DNA of 64,000 bases from Lachnospiraceae bacterium (GCA_021770345.1 JAETRD010000005.1:1-64000), one strand, 5' to 3'; counted from the stretch's first letter, positions 43,800 to 53,039 are shown. Notes: a model not told the origin generated them from the sequence alone. Program-made: numbers and translations.

Positions 43800-45056
43800 T
43801 CATTCCATAGCGTTCCCTTGTCCACCCAACCAGCCCTTCACCGCGCAGACAATGCGCAGATACAGGCCGAGCGCTCCTGTCAGAACCGCAAAAAAGACGG
43901 AAACCCCAAACAATCCGCCCCGCTCAACAACCGCTTTCCCAAACAGTGCGCTCACGGCCGACGTCACGCAAAAACCTGCCAGCAGCCACTTCTGTCCGCG
44001 CATCACGGTAATCAGCATGGCATAATACTGAATCACGGCAAAAAAACCGCCGCCCAGAACCAAAATGAGCAGGTGTGTCTCATACCCTTTCAAATCCACG
44101 CCAAAAACGGCGGACAGCACCGGGATTCCTGCAAACTTTGAAAGAACAAGCACGGCAGCGATGATTCCCTCCAGCAAAAAGGTCTGCCGCAGGCGCATTC
44201 GCCGGAACGTTTTCCGCTCTCCGCCCTTCCACAGCTTTGCATAGGGAACGATCATGGGCTGGTACAAAAACATGCCGAGCAGGCAAAAGGCAAATACCGG
44301 CATAAACACATAATTAAAATTTGCCTGTTCAGCGTTGGATAAGCGGGTATCAATGACATATTTCGGCGCATTTGACAGATATGCCGACAACAATGACATG
44401 ATACCGAGCGGCAGACATTCCCGCAGCAGCGACCAGACCATCCCTCTTCGTTTCTCTCCGGACGCATCCCCATATCCTCCTGCCGCCCACAGATTAAGCG
44501 CAATCGCCGCTCCAAAACTCACCGCGGCGCCCGCGCCTGCTGCCAGAAGCAGGCTCCTGCTCTTCCCGTACACTGCGCCAAAAATCGTCAGATACAGCAG
44601 ATATCTGCAGACTATAATCTTTGCGGCGAGGGCAAGCTTTCCCCGCTTTTGCAGTTCCCCGTGTAATACATCCTCCGCCGCATCGACCAGCCGCACCCCA
44701 CAAAAGCACAGCACCGTCAGACTTTTTCTGCCCGAGTATACGCCACTTAAAACACGGACAGCGAGAACTCCTGCAAGCGCGGCCGAGACTGCCGCCAGCG
44801 TCAGAACCCTTGCCCGCACATAGGTTTCCCATCGATACTGACCGCCGATATCCGATACCTGAAACTGCCGCACCCCATACTTCCCACCCACGAGCACGAG
44901 ATTTGCAATCGCACAGGCAATCGTCAGTATTCCCGCGTCATGTGCGCCGTCCGCCCGCGACACAAGCATCAAAAGCAGTATCGTGTGCCCCGACTGGAGC
45001 GCCGATGCCGCCGCATTCCAGGCAAACACGCTTCCCTTATTCCCCGGCGCGCTCAC
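43800..45056 (-). CDS. Oligosaccharide flippase-like protein (Wzx/MATE fold)
   Basis: The 418-residue protein has about 12-14 membrane helices in the pattern of polysaccharide-export flippases (MOP superfamily). Examples are GKYGVRQFQVSDIGGQ early, LLRECLPLGIMSLLSAYLSNAPKYVIDTRLS in the middle and LLGMFLYQPMIVPYAKLW. It would move a lipid-linked saccharide across the membrane. It is the last gene of the eight-gene operon and overlaps the ATP-grasp gene by four bases. Polymerase and ligase genes are not seen beside it. Confidence 0.83.
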   Translation of the reverse strand: MSAPGNKGSVFAWNAAASALQSGHTILLLMLVSRADGAHDAGILTIACAIANLVLVGGKYGVRQFQVSDIGGQYRWETYVRARVLTLAAVSAALAGVLAVRVLSGVYSGRKSLTVLCFCGVRLVDAAEDVLHGELQKRGKLALAAKIIVCRYLLYLTIFGAVYGKSRSLLLAAGAGAAVSFGAAIALNLWAAGGYGDASGEKRRGMVWSLLRECLPLGIMSLLSAYLSNAPKYVIDTRLSNAEQANFNYVFMPVFAFCLLGMFLYQPMIVPYAKLWKGGERKTFRRMRLRQTFLLEGIIAAVLVLSKFAGIPVLSAVFGVDLKGYETHLLILVLGGGFFAVIQYYAMLITVMRGQKWLLAGFCVTSAVSALFGKAVVERGGLFGVSVFFAVLTGALGLYLRIVCAVKGWLGGQGNAME

Positions 45057-46342
45057 CTTCCGTCTTCCCTCAGCAGATGTCCCTGCTCGCAGTCATACCC
45101 CTCCACGATCATACTTCTCCCTTCCTCGTCATACACATGCAGATTTTCCTGGATAAATTTTATGACTTCGAGCATTTCGTCATTGTCCCTCGCCTGGATG
45201 AAAATACGGGCAAACGTCTGGTTCAGCGTAGCAGTCGTCTCCTCCCCGAGCCCGTCCCCCTCATAATAAAATTGCAGCACCTTTAAAATACGCGGGTCCG
45301 CCTTTATCGTTTCAAGTCCCTCAATCCTTTGAATCTGCCCCGCCCGCAGCAAAATCAGCAGGATTCCGTCGCGGTGCGCAAAGTACGGCCGGTTCCTTTT
45401 TTTCGTATCCGCCCCGTAAAATTTTCCGCTCAGCGCATAATCCAGTAGCATTTCACAGCTGTTAATCCCATTTTCCGCATTACAGAGAATATATTCGCTG
45501 GCGCCGCACAGACGGTAGCCCATCTCAAACGGCATGATGATCCCGTCCGCAATAAAGCACTGCATAAACATCGTCCCGTCTCTCATACCGAGACCGTTTA
45601 CCATATTCCTGATCTTTTCCTCCAGCTGTCCGTAATACAGGTCCAGATATGCGCTCGGATAAAAAAGGGCATTCGGCTGCATCGCCTTTCCCTTCTGCAC
45701 CAGCTTCATATCGCGGTCGCACATGCACGATAACGTCAGCTCACCCTCCTGAATATTAAAATACATACAGGCATCCGGATACTCCGCCATATACCGTTCG
45801 ACGATGATTTCCTTCTTCTCTGAAAATTGCAGCGCGTACGCGACAGCCTCCCGAAGCTCCGCCTCCGTCTCACAGACACTGACGCCCTTGCTTGCCCAGG
45901 AGTCCGCAGGCTTTACGATCACGGGGTATCGGATATTTTTTAAGTCCTCCCCCCGAAGCTCCTCATTCAGGGCATATTCCGGAACCACCGGAATCCCATA
46001 CGTTCTGCACACTTCCTTAAAGCGCAGCTTGCTCGTCGTTTTCTCAATCTGTTCCGCCGTCGCATAAAACGGCAGATTTAAGCGGTCCGCCACATACCTT
46101 GCCGGCAAAAGATTCGCATCCGAAAACCCGGTAAAAATCCCGTCTATCCGTTCCGCCTCCGCAATCCCCACGACTTTTTCCACATCCGCGGTGCTCGCAA
46201 GATACGCTTTATCCGCAATTTTTTTCGCGGGTGAGTTTTCATAGTAATCCACCACAATGGTATATATCCCCTTTCTTTTCGCCGTCTCCACCACATCATA
46301 CATGGCACCGGTCCCGCCCAAAAATAAAATCTTCTTTGTCAT
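45053..46342 (-). CDS. ATP-grasp domain enzyme (carbamoyl-phosphate-synthase-like ligase)
   Basis: The 429-residue protein has an N-terminal pre-ATP-grasp Rossmann domain (ILFLGGTGAMYDVVETAKRKG), the ATP-grasp core (TTSKLRFKEVCRTYGIPVVPEY, YPVIVKPADSWASKGVSVCETEAEL), the grasp glutamates near EKKEIIVERYMAEYPD and EMGYRLCGASEYIL. Such enzymes join a carboxylate to an amine or other nucleophile through an acyl phosphate. In polysaccharide operons they often attach an amino acid or acyl group to an amino sugar. The substrate here is unknown. Four-base overlaps with both neighbours show tight coupling. Confidence 0.87.
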   Translation of the reverse strand: MTKKILFLGGTGAMYDVVETAKRKGIYTIVVDYYENSPAKKIADKAYLASTADVEKVVGIAEAERIDGIFTGFSDANLLPARYVADRLNLPFYATAEQIEKTTSKLRFKEVCRTYGIPVVPEYALNEELRGEDLKNIRYPVIVKPADSWASKGVSVCETEAELREAVAYALQFSEKKEIIVERYMAEYPDACMYFNIQEGELTLSCMCDRDMKLVQKGKAMQPNALFYPSAYLDLYYGQLEEKIRNMVNGLGMRDGTMFMQCFIADGIIMPFEMGYRLCGASEYILCNAENGINSCEMLLDYALSGKFYGADTKKRNRPYFAHRDGILLILLRAGQIQRIEGLETIKADPRILKVLQFYYEGDGLGEETTATLNQTFARIFIQARDNDEMLEVIKFIQENLHVYDEEGRSMIVEGYDCEQGHLLREDGR

Positions 46343-48111
46343 TCTCTCCTCTGTCCTCCGTAAAAACGATACACCGGAATCCGTGATTCCCCGATGCAGG
46401 CTTCCTGTTGCGCCTCTGCATCTGCATCATAATGCCTTCTTATAAAATCGAGCACCTTATCGGCGCTCCTTACATCCACCAGATATACCGTCTCCCCTTT
46501 TGCAATCGCTTTATAGGGATTCTTCTCCTCATATTGTTCCAGCACCGACAGATTGGCCGGCGTCCTGCAAATCCATCCTCCCTGATAACAGATATTCCGG
46601 TGACTTCCCCGTTCCGGCACCTCCAGAACACCGACCGTACTGTAGTAGGTCAGCGGCGAAACCGTCGGACGGTCCACCAGAACAAGCGCATCCGGATGTT
46701 CCTTTGCAAAAGAAATCACTGCCTCATAATTGTCGGTCGCCCTGCCTGCCGGGCGCTGCCGCAAATCCGCTCCCATCCTTCCCGTCTGGATCAGACACAC
46801 AAACAACAGATAAAAAACTCCATAGTACCGAAACATTTTGGGAAGCACCGCTCCTTGTCCGCCGTTTATCCCGCGGTAATCCCGCGCCAGAAAATAAAAG
46901 CCAAACACGAGCAGCGGTGTGATCACGGAACACCAGACGCGGTAAGGCATCCGGTCCACAGACAAAAAATACCATATACATGCCGCTGCAAATACTGTTT
47001 CAGCGGCGATTTCAGGCAGATTTTCCTTTCTGGCGCACAGCAGATACACGACAAGAATCATAAAAACCGTATTCCAATGCGGATGCGCAAAAAAGTCCGT
47101 CCGAATATATGCAAATACCTTTCTCAGCCCCTCCACACTGAAATTCTGAAGCTGCAGCACACTGCTGGTCTGTTCCTTTCTGTCTGCCAGCTCCTCAAAG
47201 ACTTCCGTGGAAAAAACCTCCCGGTCCAGAAAAATCTGGGCATCCAGACATTCCATATCCGCCTCCGCAATCCCGAGTGCCGCAAACTCCTCCCTGTTCT
47301 CTTCATAATCGGGCAATCCGTAGTCAAGCAGCTCGACCCGAAGCTTGTTGCACGCATGAAATTCCCTCAGCATTTGATCCGCCGCATACACATACAGATG
47401 AAATCCGCGAGCCCCGGCTATCACACAGGCAGCTGCAAAAACCGCCGTCAGCTGCCGCCTTTTTGCGCGGATTTTATCCGCTGCCGGCGTTCCCCCATTC
47501 TGCCCGAATATCTGCCGGAGCATCACTATTCCGAGACCGGGAAGCGTAAAAAGCACTGCCTGAAATCTTATCATACTGCCCGCCATAAGCAAAAAAACAC
47601 TGATAAGCGCCTGTCCCGGCCGCGGTTTCTCCCCCTCATAAAAGCTGTCCGCCAGCCCGAGACAGCCCGCCGAACAGCACAGTATGGCGTAGTGTGTGAA
47701 TTGAAACTGTATATAATAGTCCGCATATATCGTAACCAGAAAAAGGAGTGACAGCAAAAACCCGAATGAAATCTTTTCCGCTCGATACAATAAAAGACGG
47801 CATATCGTTACCAAAGACAGAAATCCGAACGCAATCAGCAAAACGGCATACCAGTTACACGTTGTGCCGAGAAGACGAAAGAGAAATGAAACCGCCTCGC
47901 AGAAAATAATATTGATAAACGGAATGTACGTTCCCATCCCCGTCCCGTACACATCCGCGAGCAGATTGCTGATGTCCCTGTCATCATTTGTCTCAAAGCA
48001 GAAATCTGTCACCGATACAACCAGCACGCAGATAGCAAGATTTAAAAGAAAAGAAATAATCGCTGCCCTGTGTCTGTTCCAAAAAAGCGTTATGCGTTCG
48101 CCGAACTTCAT
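46339..48111 (-). CDS. Large polytopic membrane protein, DUF6056/glucosyltransferase-like
   Basis: The 590-residue protein has about 12 membrane helices. The first loop contains FETNDDRDISNLLADVYGTGMG, an acidic motif typical of DUF6056 and GtrII-like GT-C proteins. The C-terminal 170 residues form an extracytoplasmic domain (PDALVLVDRPTVSPLTYYS and beyond). It could be a lipid-donor glycosyltransferase or the operon's polymerase. It overlaps the dehydrogenase and ATP-grasp genes by four bases each. Assignment is by topology and context. Confidence 0.65.
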   Translation of the reverse strand: MKFGERITLFWNRHRAAIISFLLNLAICVLVVSVTDFCFETNDDRDISNLLADVYGTGMGTYIPFINIIFCEAVSFLFRLLGTTCNWYAVLLIAFGFLSLVTICRLLLYRAEKISFGFLLSLLFLVTIYADYYIQFQFTHYAILCCSAGCLGLADSFYEGEKPRPGQALISVFLLMAGSMIRFQAVLFTLPGLGIVMLRQIFGQNGGTPAADKIRAKRRQLTAVFAAACVIAGARGFHLYVYAADQMLREFHACNKLRVELLDYGLPDYEENREEFAALGIAEADMECLDAQIFLDREVFSTEVFEELADRKEQTSSVLQLQNFSVEGLRKVFAYIRTDFFAHPHWNTVFMILVVYLLCARKENLPEIAAETVFAAACIWYFLSVDRMPYRVWCSVITPLLVFGFYFLARDYRGINGGQGAVLPKMFRYYGVFYLLFVCLIQTGRMGADLRQRPAGRATDNYEAVISFAKEHPDALVLVDRPTVSPLTYYSTVGVLEVPERGSHRNICYQGGWICRTPANLSVLEQYEEKNPYKAIAKGETVYLVDVRSADKVLDFIRRHYDADAEAQQEACIGESRIPVYRFYGGQRRE

Positions 48112-48989
48112 TTATTTTCCTCATCCCTGTCGTACATTTTTTCGATAGCGCACATGTCTTCCCCACTCAGCCCGCGCGTTTTCGCAACGCGAAAGCGCCC
48201 GCTCACCTGTCCCAACAGGAAGTCCCCTGTCTCCAGCCGCCGAAACGCGCGCTGCGCAAGCGCGGTATCTTTGCAAATTGTTCCCACATCGGCCCCCGGT
48301 GCATAGTCCCCCTCCATCAGACGGGGAAATCTGTTCCGAAAAACAACAGAGCTTCCCGCGCTGTCCGCGATGGCTTCATAGACCGTCTCCAAATCCATGT
48401 GGGCTTCCCGCGCCAGCGCATACACCTCCGCCGCCGCGATCATATGCGCCCCGACCAGAAGCTGATTTAAAAGCTTGACCTCCTGCGCCTGTCCTGCTCT
48501 GTCCCCCACACGGTACCTATTCCGCGTAAAAGGCTCCGCTGCCGTTTCCGCCATCCGACACGCCTCCTCCGCCCCCGCAAGGTACATCGTAAGCGTTCCG
48601 GACGCCGCCTTTGCCGTTCCCCCGCTGACCGGTGCATCCGCCACCGCCACGCCGCGCTCTCTGCATGCATCCTCAAACTGCCTGACACATTCCGCTCCCA
48701 CCGTGGAACACACCACCATAAGCTTTTCCCCCGAAATCTCATCCAGCAGCTTTCCGTCCGGCCACAGGCATTCCCGCAGCTGTGCCTCATCCGCCAGAAC
48801 AATCACGCATACATCCGACCCGCTCACAAGCTCCGCTGCGGAACCCGCGGCTTTTGCCCCCAGCGCTTTCAGCTCTGCTCTGATTTCCCGGCGCCTCGCG
48901 TAAAACAGCACCGTATTCCGTTGGTCCCGCAGACTGTTTACCGCCATCGGTTTTCCCATTTTTCCAAGCCCCAGAAATCCGATCTTCAT
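48108..48989 (-). CDS. NAD(P)-dependent beta-hydroxyacid dehydrogenase family protein
   Basis: The 293-residue protein begins with the cofactor motif IGFLGLGKMGKPMA and has the substrate loop DAPVSGGTAKAASGTL and the catalytic lysine in VKLLNQLLVGAH. These are signatures of 3-hydroxyisobutyrate/tartronate semialdehyde/6-phosphogluconate-type dehydrogenases. Start at 48989 (GGGAGG upstream) overlaps the transketolase stop region. Inside a glycan operon it probably oxidises or reduces an intermediate made with the transketolase pair. Exact substrate unknown. Confidence 0.87.
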   Translation of the reverse strand: MKIGFLGLGKMGKPMAVNSLRDQRNTVLFYARRREIRAELKALGAKAAGSAAELVSGSDVCVIVLADEAQLRECLWPDGKLLDEISGEKLMVVCSTVGAECVRQFEDACRERGVAVADAPVSGGTAKAASGTLTMYLAGAEEACRMAETAAEPFTRNRYRVGDRAGQAQEVKLLNQLLVGAHMIAAAEVYALAREAHMDLETVYEAIADSAGSSVVFRNRFPRLMEGDYAPGADVGTICKDTALAQRAFRRLETGDFLLGQVSGRFRVAKTRGLSGEDMCAIEKMYDRDEENK

Positions 48990-48990
48990 C

Positions 48991-49929
48991 TCAGCGCTTC
49001 CTCCCAATGGCACGTTTTGCCGCCGACACCATATCCCCGACCGTCATGTGGTTCTGCTCGTACAGCCTATCGGGGCTGCCCGACTCCCCGAACCGGTCGC
49101 GGATTCCGATTCGCTCTAACGGTATCGGATGGTTCTCAGCCAGCACCTCAGCCACCGAAGCCCCGAAACCGCCCAGTATCGTGTTGTCCTCCACTGTGAC
49201 TACGGCGCCGGTTTTTCGCGCCGCACATAAGACCGCCTCCTCATCCAGCGGCTTTATCGTAGGAAACTCTGTCACATTTGCGCGAATTCCCTCTTTCTTT
49301 AACAGCTCCGCCGCCTCAAGCACTTTCCCCAGCAGGATACCCGTCACCAAAAATGTTACCTCCGCCTCCCCGTCTGTCAGCATGTTTGCCTTCCCGATCT
49401 CAAACCGGTAAGTCTTCGGGTCATGCACATCGGGAACCGGCGCAAAATGCAATCGGACATACAGCGGCCCCTGAAAGTCAAGCGCCTTTCCCGCCATTGC
49501 CCGCGCGGAAACGGCGTCGGACGGCTCGATAATCGTCAGGTTCGGAATCGCCCGCATAATGCTGATATCCTCCACCGCGATATGCGACGCCCCCTCCGTC
49601 CCGGTCAGCAGCCCGGCGTGCGTCCCCAGCATCATGACGTCAAACCCGGGCTGACAGACATACGTCCGCACCTGCTCGCAGGCGCGCATACACAAAAATA
49701 CGCTGTACGTCGCGACGATTACCTTCGTCCCGCAGCTCGCCATCCCGGCTGCCGCTCCGATCAGATTCTGCTCCGCAATTCCGAAGGAATAGGCGCGTTC
49801 CGGGTATATCGCCCCAAAATTTTCCAGATGGCAGGTTTTCGTATCCGCATTGAAAACTACGAAATCATCCCTGTGCCCTGCATGTTCGATTATCGAATCA
49901 CCAAATACTATCCGAGTGGGAAGTAACAT
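48991..49929 (-). CDS. Transketolase-like protein, C-terminal half (pyrimidine-binding and C domains)
   Basis: The 312-residue subunit carries the TPP pyrimidine-binding domain with the activating glutamate in YSFGIAEQNLIGAAAGMA, HAGLLTGTEGASHIAVEDI, and the transketolase C domain (VTFLVTGILLGKVLEAAELLKKEGI). With the N-terminal half it makes a split transketolase-type enzyme that transfers two-carbon units. Split pairs in polysaccharide or secondary-metabolite operons are usually pathway-specific. GGAGAG precedes the ATG, and the upstream half ends two bases before. Confidence 0.92.
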   Translation of the reverse strand: MLLPTRIVFGDSIIEHAGHRDDFVVFNADTKTCHLENFGAIYPERAYSFGIAEQNLIGAAAGMASCGTKVIVATYSVFLCMRACEQVRTYVCQPGFDVMMLGTHAGLLTGTEGASHIAVEDISIMRAIPNLTIIEPSDAVSARAMAGKALDFQGPLYVRLHFAPVPDVHDPKTYRFEIGKANMLTDGEAEVTFLVTGILLGKVLEAAELLKKEGIRANVTEFPTIKPLDEEAVLCAARKTGAVVTVEDNTILGGFGASVAEVLAENHPIPLERIGIRDRFGESGSPDRLYEQNHMTVGDMVSAAKRAIGRKR

Positions 49930-49931
49930 TG

Positions 49932-50774
49932 CTATCTCTCCTGTCTGCGATCAAAATATTCTCTCATCCGCTCCGCCGGCAAATCCGTATTCGGAGTCAG
50001 GCTGTGCCAGTATGCGATATCTTCCATAAAGTGCACGCCCTTTCCTTTGACCGTGTGAGCGATAATGACTGTCGGTGCACATTTCTTCATTGCGATGTGG
50101 CAGGCATCCAGCAGGCTTTTTACCGAATGCCCGTCCGCCTCCACGACCTCCCAGCCAAACGCTTTCCACTTGTCCGGCAGCGGCTCAATTGTCATAATTT
50201 CATTCACTCTTCCGTTTATCTGCAGTCCGTTATTATCAATAATTGCGACAAGATTATCCAGCCGGTGATATGCGGCCGCCATCGCCGCCTCCCAGACCAG
50301 CCCTTCCTGCAGTTCTCCGTCCCCGAGCAGGACATACGTCTTCCAGTCTTCTTTGTTCCGTTTGGCGCACAGCGCCATGCCTGCCGCCGCAGACAGCCCG
50401 TTTCCCAGGGAACCGGATACCATGTCGATTCCCGGCGTGCGCATATCCGGATAGCTGGTGCACAGCGAACCGAACTGCCGGAAGGATGCAAGCTCTTCTT
50501 TTGCAAAAAATCCCCTGTCCGCCAGAATCGCGTACAGCGTGGGACTTCCATGCCCCTTTGACAGGACGAATCTGTCCCGCAGCACATCTTTCGGATTTTC
50601 GGCATTCACACGCAAAATGTGATAATACAGTGCAACCAAAATCTCCACCTCGGACAGCGAGCCTCCCGGGTGTCCCATGCGCGTCCGTTCAAACAGCTCC
50701 ATAATTGTTTTCCGTATCTCCTCCGATTTTTGCTCAAGCCTTGTCACGTCTTCTTCGGTATAGTAGTAGCTCAT
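49932..50774 (-). CDS. Transketolase-like protein, N-terminal half (TPP-binding)
   Basis: The 280-residue subunit has RMGHPGGSLSEVEIL, SKGHGSPTLYAILADRG, and the thiamine-diphosphate/magnesium motif LGDGELQEGLVWEAAMAAAYHRLDNLVAIIDNNG. It overlaps the GT2 gene by four bases and is followed at once by the C-terminal half. It is a partner within the glycan operon rather than the housekeeping pentose-phosphate enzyme, which is usually a single chain in Firmicutes. That last point is inference. Confidence 0.92.
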   Translation of the reverse strand: MSYYYTEEDVTRLEQKSEEIRKTIMELFERTRMGHPGGSLSEVEILVALYYHILRVNAENPKDVLRDRFVLSKGHGSPTLYAILADRGFFAKEELASFRQFGSLCTSYPDMRTPGIDMVSGSLGNGLSAAAGMALCAKRNKEDWKTYVLLGDGELQEGLVWEAAMAAAYHRLDNLVAIIDNNGLQINGRVNEIMTIEPLPDKWKAFGWEVVEADGHSVKSLLDACHIAMKKCAPTVIIAHTVKGKGVHFMEDIAYWHSLTPNTDLPAERMREYFDRRQER

Positions 50775-51745
50775 GTAATATCCCTGCCCTTTCCGTTATC
50801 CGCGCTTTCCGCGGTTTCCACCCCGATATTGACCGTCTCCTTTACGACATACTGCGGCGTGTTGGTTGCCGCCTGAAACAGCCTGCCCACATAAATTCCC
50901 ACAATCCCGACAGAAAATAATAAAATCCCGGAGAAAAAACACATTCCCGCCATCATCGACGGCCATCCCAGCATATAGGCCGGATTTATCAGCTTTCTTA
51001 CAACAATCGCAACGGACGCCGCCAGCCCTGCCGCCGCAAAGATCAGCCCCGCGTTCATCACCACCTTCAGCGGTACCTCCGAAAATCCGATGATATTGGA
51101 ATACAGCCCGATCAGCTTTCGCAGCGTGTAGGTCGAGGTTCCGACCTCCCGCTCAAAATGGAGAATCGGAACACACGAGATATTTCCTGTCGTCCTGAGA
51201 AAAATCCCCTGCAGATGCACGTTCGGATGCTCATACTGCACCGCATAATCGCGGACATATCTCTTTATCAGCCAGTAGCTGGAAGTCTTCAGATGTCTGG
51301 GCTTCCCGATCAGCAGACGAATCGTATAAAAGTTCAGCGCGCTCCCGAGTCTGCGGAAAAGGTTTTCCTTTTTCTTCTCATAATAGCCGTATACGATATC
51401 ATAGCCCCGCTCCATCTCGGCAATCAGCTTTTTCATCTCCGAGGGGTGTGTCTGCATGTCATCGTCCAGCGCAAAAATGCGCTCCCCCTCTGCGTAGCGC
51501 AGCCCGGCCATAACCGCATTGTGCTGCCCCGCATTTTTCCCGAGGTTCACCGCTTTCACCGATCCGTCTGTTTTCGCAAGACCGGAAATGACCTCCCATG
51601 TATCTCCGCCGTCCGGCGAGCAGTCGTTGACCAGCACAATCTCATAGTCCTCGCCCAGCCGCTCAAACTCATCCTCTATCAGTCCCAAAAGCTTTCCTAT
51701 TGTCTGGCTCGACTTATAGCACGGAATCACTACCGAATACTTCAT
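50771..51745 (-). CDS. Family 2 glycosyltransferase with C-terminal membrane helices (DPM1/ArnC-like)
   Basis: The 324-residue enzyme starts MKYSVVIPCYKSSQTIG, followed by VLVNDCSPDGG and the catalytic FALDDDMQTHPSEM (DxD). Two membrane helices lie after residue 225 (GLIFAAAGLAASVAIVV, MCFFSGILLFSVGIVGIYVG). This form loads a sugar onto undecaprenyl phosphate. The product would be a donor for the GT-C-like membrane proteins in and outside the operon. Start at 51745 follows AGAGGGA; the aminotransferase gene overlaps by four bases. Confidence 0.92.
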   Translation of the reverse strand: MKYSVVIPCYKSSQTIGKLLGLIEDEFERLGEDYEIVLVNDCSPDGGDTWEVISGLAKTDGSVKAVNLGKNAGQHNAVMAGLRYAEGERIFALDDDMQTHPSEMKKLIAEMERGYDIVYGYYEKKKENLFRRLGSALNFYTIRLLIGKPRHLKTSSYWLIKRYVRDYAVQYEHPNVHLQGIFLRTTGNISCVPILHFEREVGTSTYTLRKLIGLYSNIIGFSEVPLKVVMNAGLIFAAAGLAASVAIVVRKLINPAYMLGWPSMMAGMCFFSGILLFSVGIVGIYVGRLFQAATNTPQYVVKETVNIGVETAESADNGKGRDIT

Positions 51746-52887
51746 GATGTCTTTTCCCTCTGTCTGTAAAATTTGTGAATCAGCGCGCACACCCACTCAA
51801 TCTCCCCCGGCTCTATCCCGTAATACATCGGAAGCCGCAGCAGCCGCTCGCTCTCTCTTGTCGTGTACTTATCCTCGCCCCGAAATTCCCCGTAACGTTT
51901 CCCCGCCGGAGCCGTGTGAAGCGGAATATAGTGAAACACCGCATGGACTCCGTGCTCTTTCAGATATGCGATCAGGGCAGCACGCTCCCCGATGTCCCGC
52001 ACCTTAATGTAAAACATATGTCCGTTGTGCACGCACTCCTTTGGCACATGCGGCAGCTCGATTTTTCCTGTCTCCGCAAGCGATCTCAGAAGCTCATCGT
52101 ATGTATTCCACGATTTCAGGCGATTTTCATTCATCTCCTCCGCCATCTCAAGCTGCGCCCACAAATACGCCGCGTTCAGCTCGCTCGGCAGATAGGACGA
52201 GCCGGCATCCACCCAGGTATATTTGTCGATCTGACCACGGAAAAATTTGCTGCGGTTCGTCCCCTTCTCCCGGATAATCTCCGCACGCTCGATTCCGTCC
52301 GGCTCCCGGAGCAGCAGCGCGCCGCCCTCCCCCATGCTGTAATTCTTTGTCTCGTGAAAACTGTAGCAGCCATAATCGCCGATCGTTCCGAGCGCCCGGC
52401 CCTTATAGGTGCTCATCATCCCCTGCGCCGCATCCTCTATCACCTTAAGGCCGCACCGTGCGGCAATGTCCATAATCGTATCCATTTCACACGAGACTCC
52501 GGCATAGTGCACCGGCACGATTGCTCTCGTGCGCGCCGTCACCGCCGCCTCGATCAACGTCTCGTCTATGTTCATCGTGTCCGAGCGGATATCCACAAAA
52601 ACCGGTTTCGCTCCCCGGAGCACAAAGGCGTCCGCCGTCGAGACAAACGTGTAGGATGGCATAATCACCTCGTCCCCCGGACGGATGCCGCAGAGCAGCG
52701 CCGCCATCTCCGTCGCATGGGTGCACGAGGTGGTCAGCAGCACCTTTGCCGCTTTCGTTCGCGCCTCTAACCATTCGCTGCATTTTTTTGTAAATACGCC
52801 GTCCCCGCATATTTTATTATTTACAATCGCCTCCGCAATGTACCGCTCTTCCGTTCCCACATGCGGCGGCCTGTTAAAACTGATCAT
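51742..52887 (-). CDS. PLP-dependent sugar aminotransferase, DegT/DnrJ/EryC1/StrS (WecE/RffA-like)
   Basis: The 381-residue enzyme opens with MISFNRPPHVGTEERYIAEAI and ICGDGVFTKKC, characteristic of dTDP-4-amino-4,6-dideoxygalactose transaminase. It has the PLP motifs VLLTTSCTHATEMAALL, EDAAQGMMSTYKG and the Schiff-base lysine in SFHETKNYSMGEGG. It aminates C4 of a nucleotide 4-keto sugar. The ATG at 52887 follows GGAGGG; two earlier in-frame ATGs are less likely. First gene of the eight-gene operon. dTDP-sugar precursor genes (rmlA/rmlB) are not in the window. Confidence 0.9.
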   Translation of the reverse strand: MISFNRPPHVGTEERYIAEAIVNNKICGDGVFTKKCSEWLEARTKAAKVLLTTSCTHATEMAALLCGIRPGDEVIMPSYTFVSTADAFVLRGAKPVFVDIRSDTMNIDETLIEAAVTARTRAIVPVHYAGVSCEMDTIMDIAARCGLKVIEDAAQGMMSTYKGRALGTIGDYGCYSFHETKNYSMGEGGALLLREPDGIERAEIIREKGTNRSKFFRGQIDKYTWVDAGSSYLPSELNAAYLWAQLEMAEEMNENRLKSWNTYDELLRSLAETGKIELPHVPKECVHNGHMFYIKVRDIGERAALIAYLKEHGVHAVFHYIPLHTAPAGKRYGEFRGEDKYTTRESERLLRLPMYYGIEPGEIEWVCALIHKFYRQREKTS

Positions 52888-52985
52888 GTTTCCCTCCATG
52901 TGCACATTTCACCCGGCAAATCCATACCCGTTATCATTTTATTGCACACTCATTTTTCGTCATTTTTTTCATCCATTCTTTCTTA

Positions 52986-53014
52986 AGAATAATCGTATTT
53001 AATATGATTGTCAA
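52986..53014 (-). promoter_or_regulatory. Promoter of the eight-gene glycan operon
   Basis: TTGACA (53014-53009) and TATTCT (52991-52986) on the - strand have a 17-bp spacer occupied exactly by the palindromic 17-mer 52992-53008. The leader is about 90 nt. Confidence 0.65.
52992..53008. promoter_or_regulatory. Operator-like palindrome in the promoter spacer
   Basis: ATCGTATTTAATATGAT is palindromic around the central T with one mismatch. Related copies lie at 53023-53039 and 39050-39066. Confidence 0.5.
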
Positions 53015-53022
53015 TAAATATT

Positions 53023-53039
53023 TTCGTATTTAATGCGAA
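53023..53039. promoter_or_regulatory. Second operator-like palindrome upstream of the -35
   Basis: TTCGTATTTAATGCGAA is palindromic around the central T with one mismatch. It starts 31 bp (three helical turns) from the first copy and matches it at 13 of 17 bases. Confidence 0.5.
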
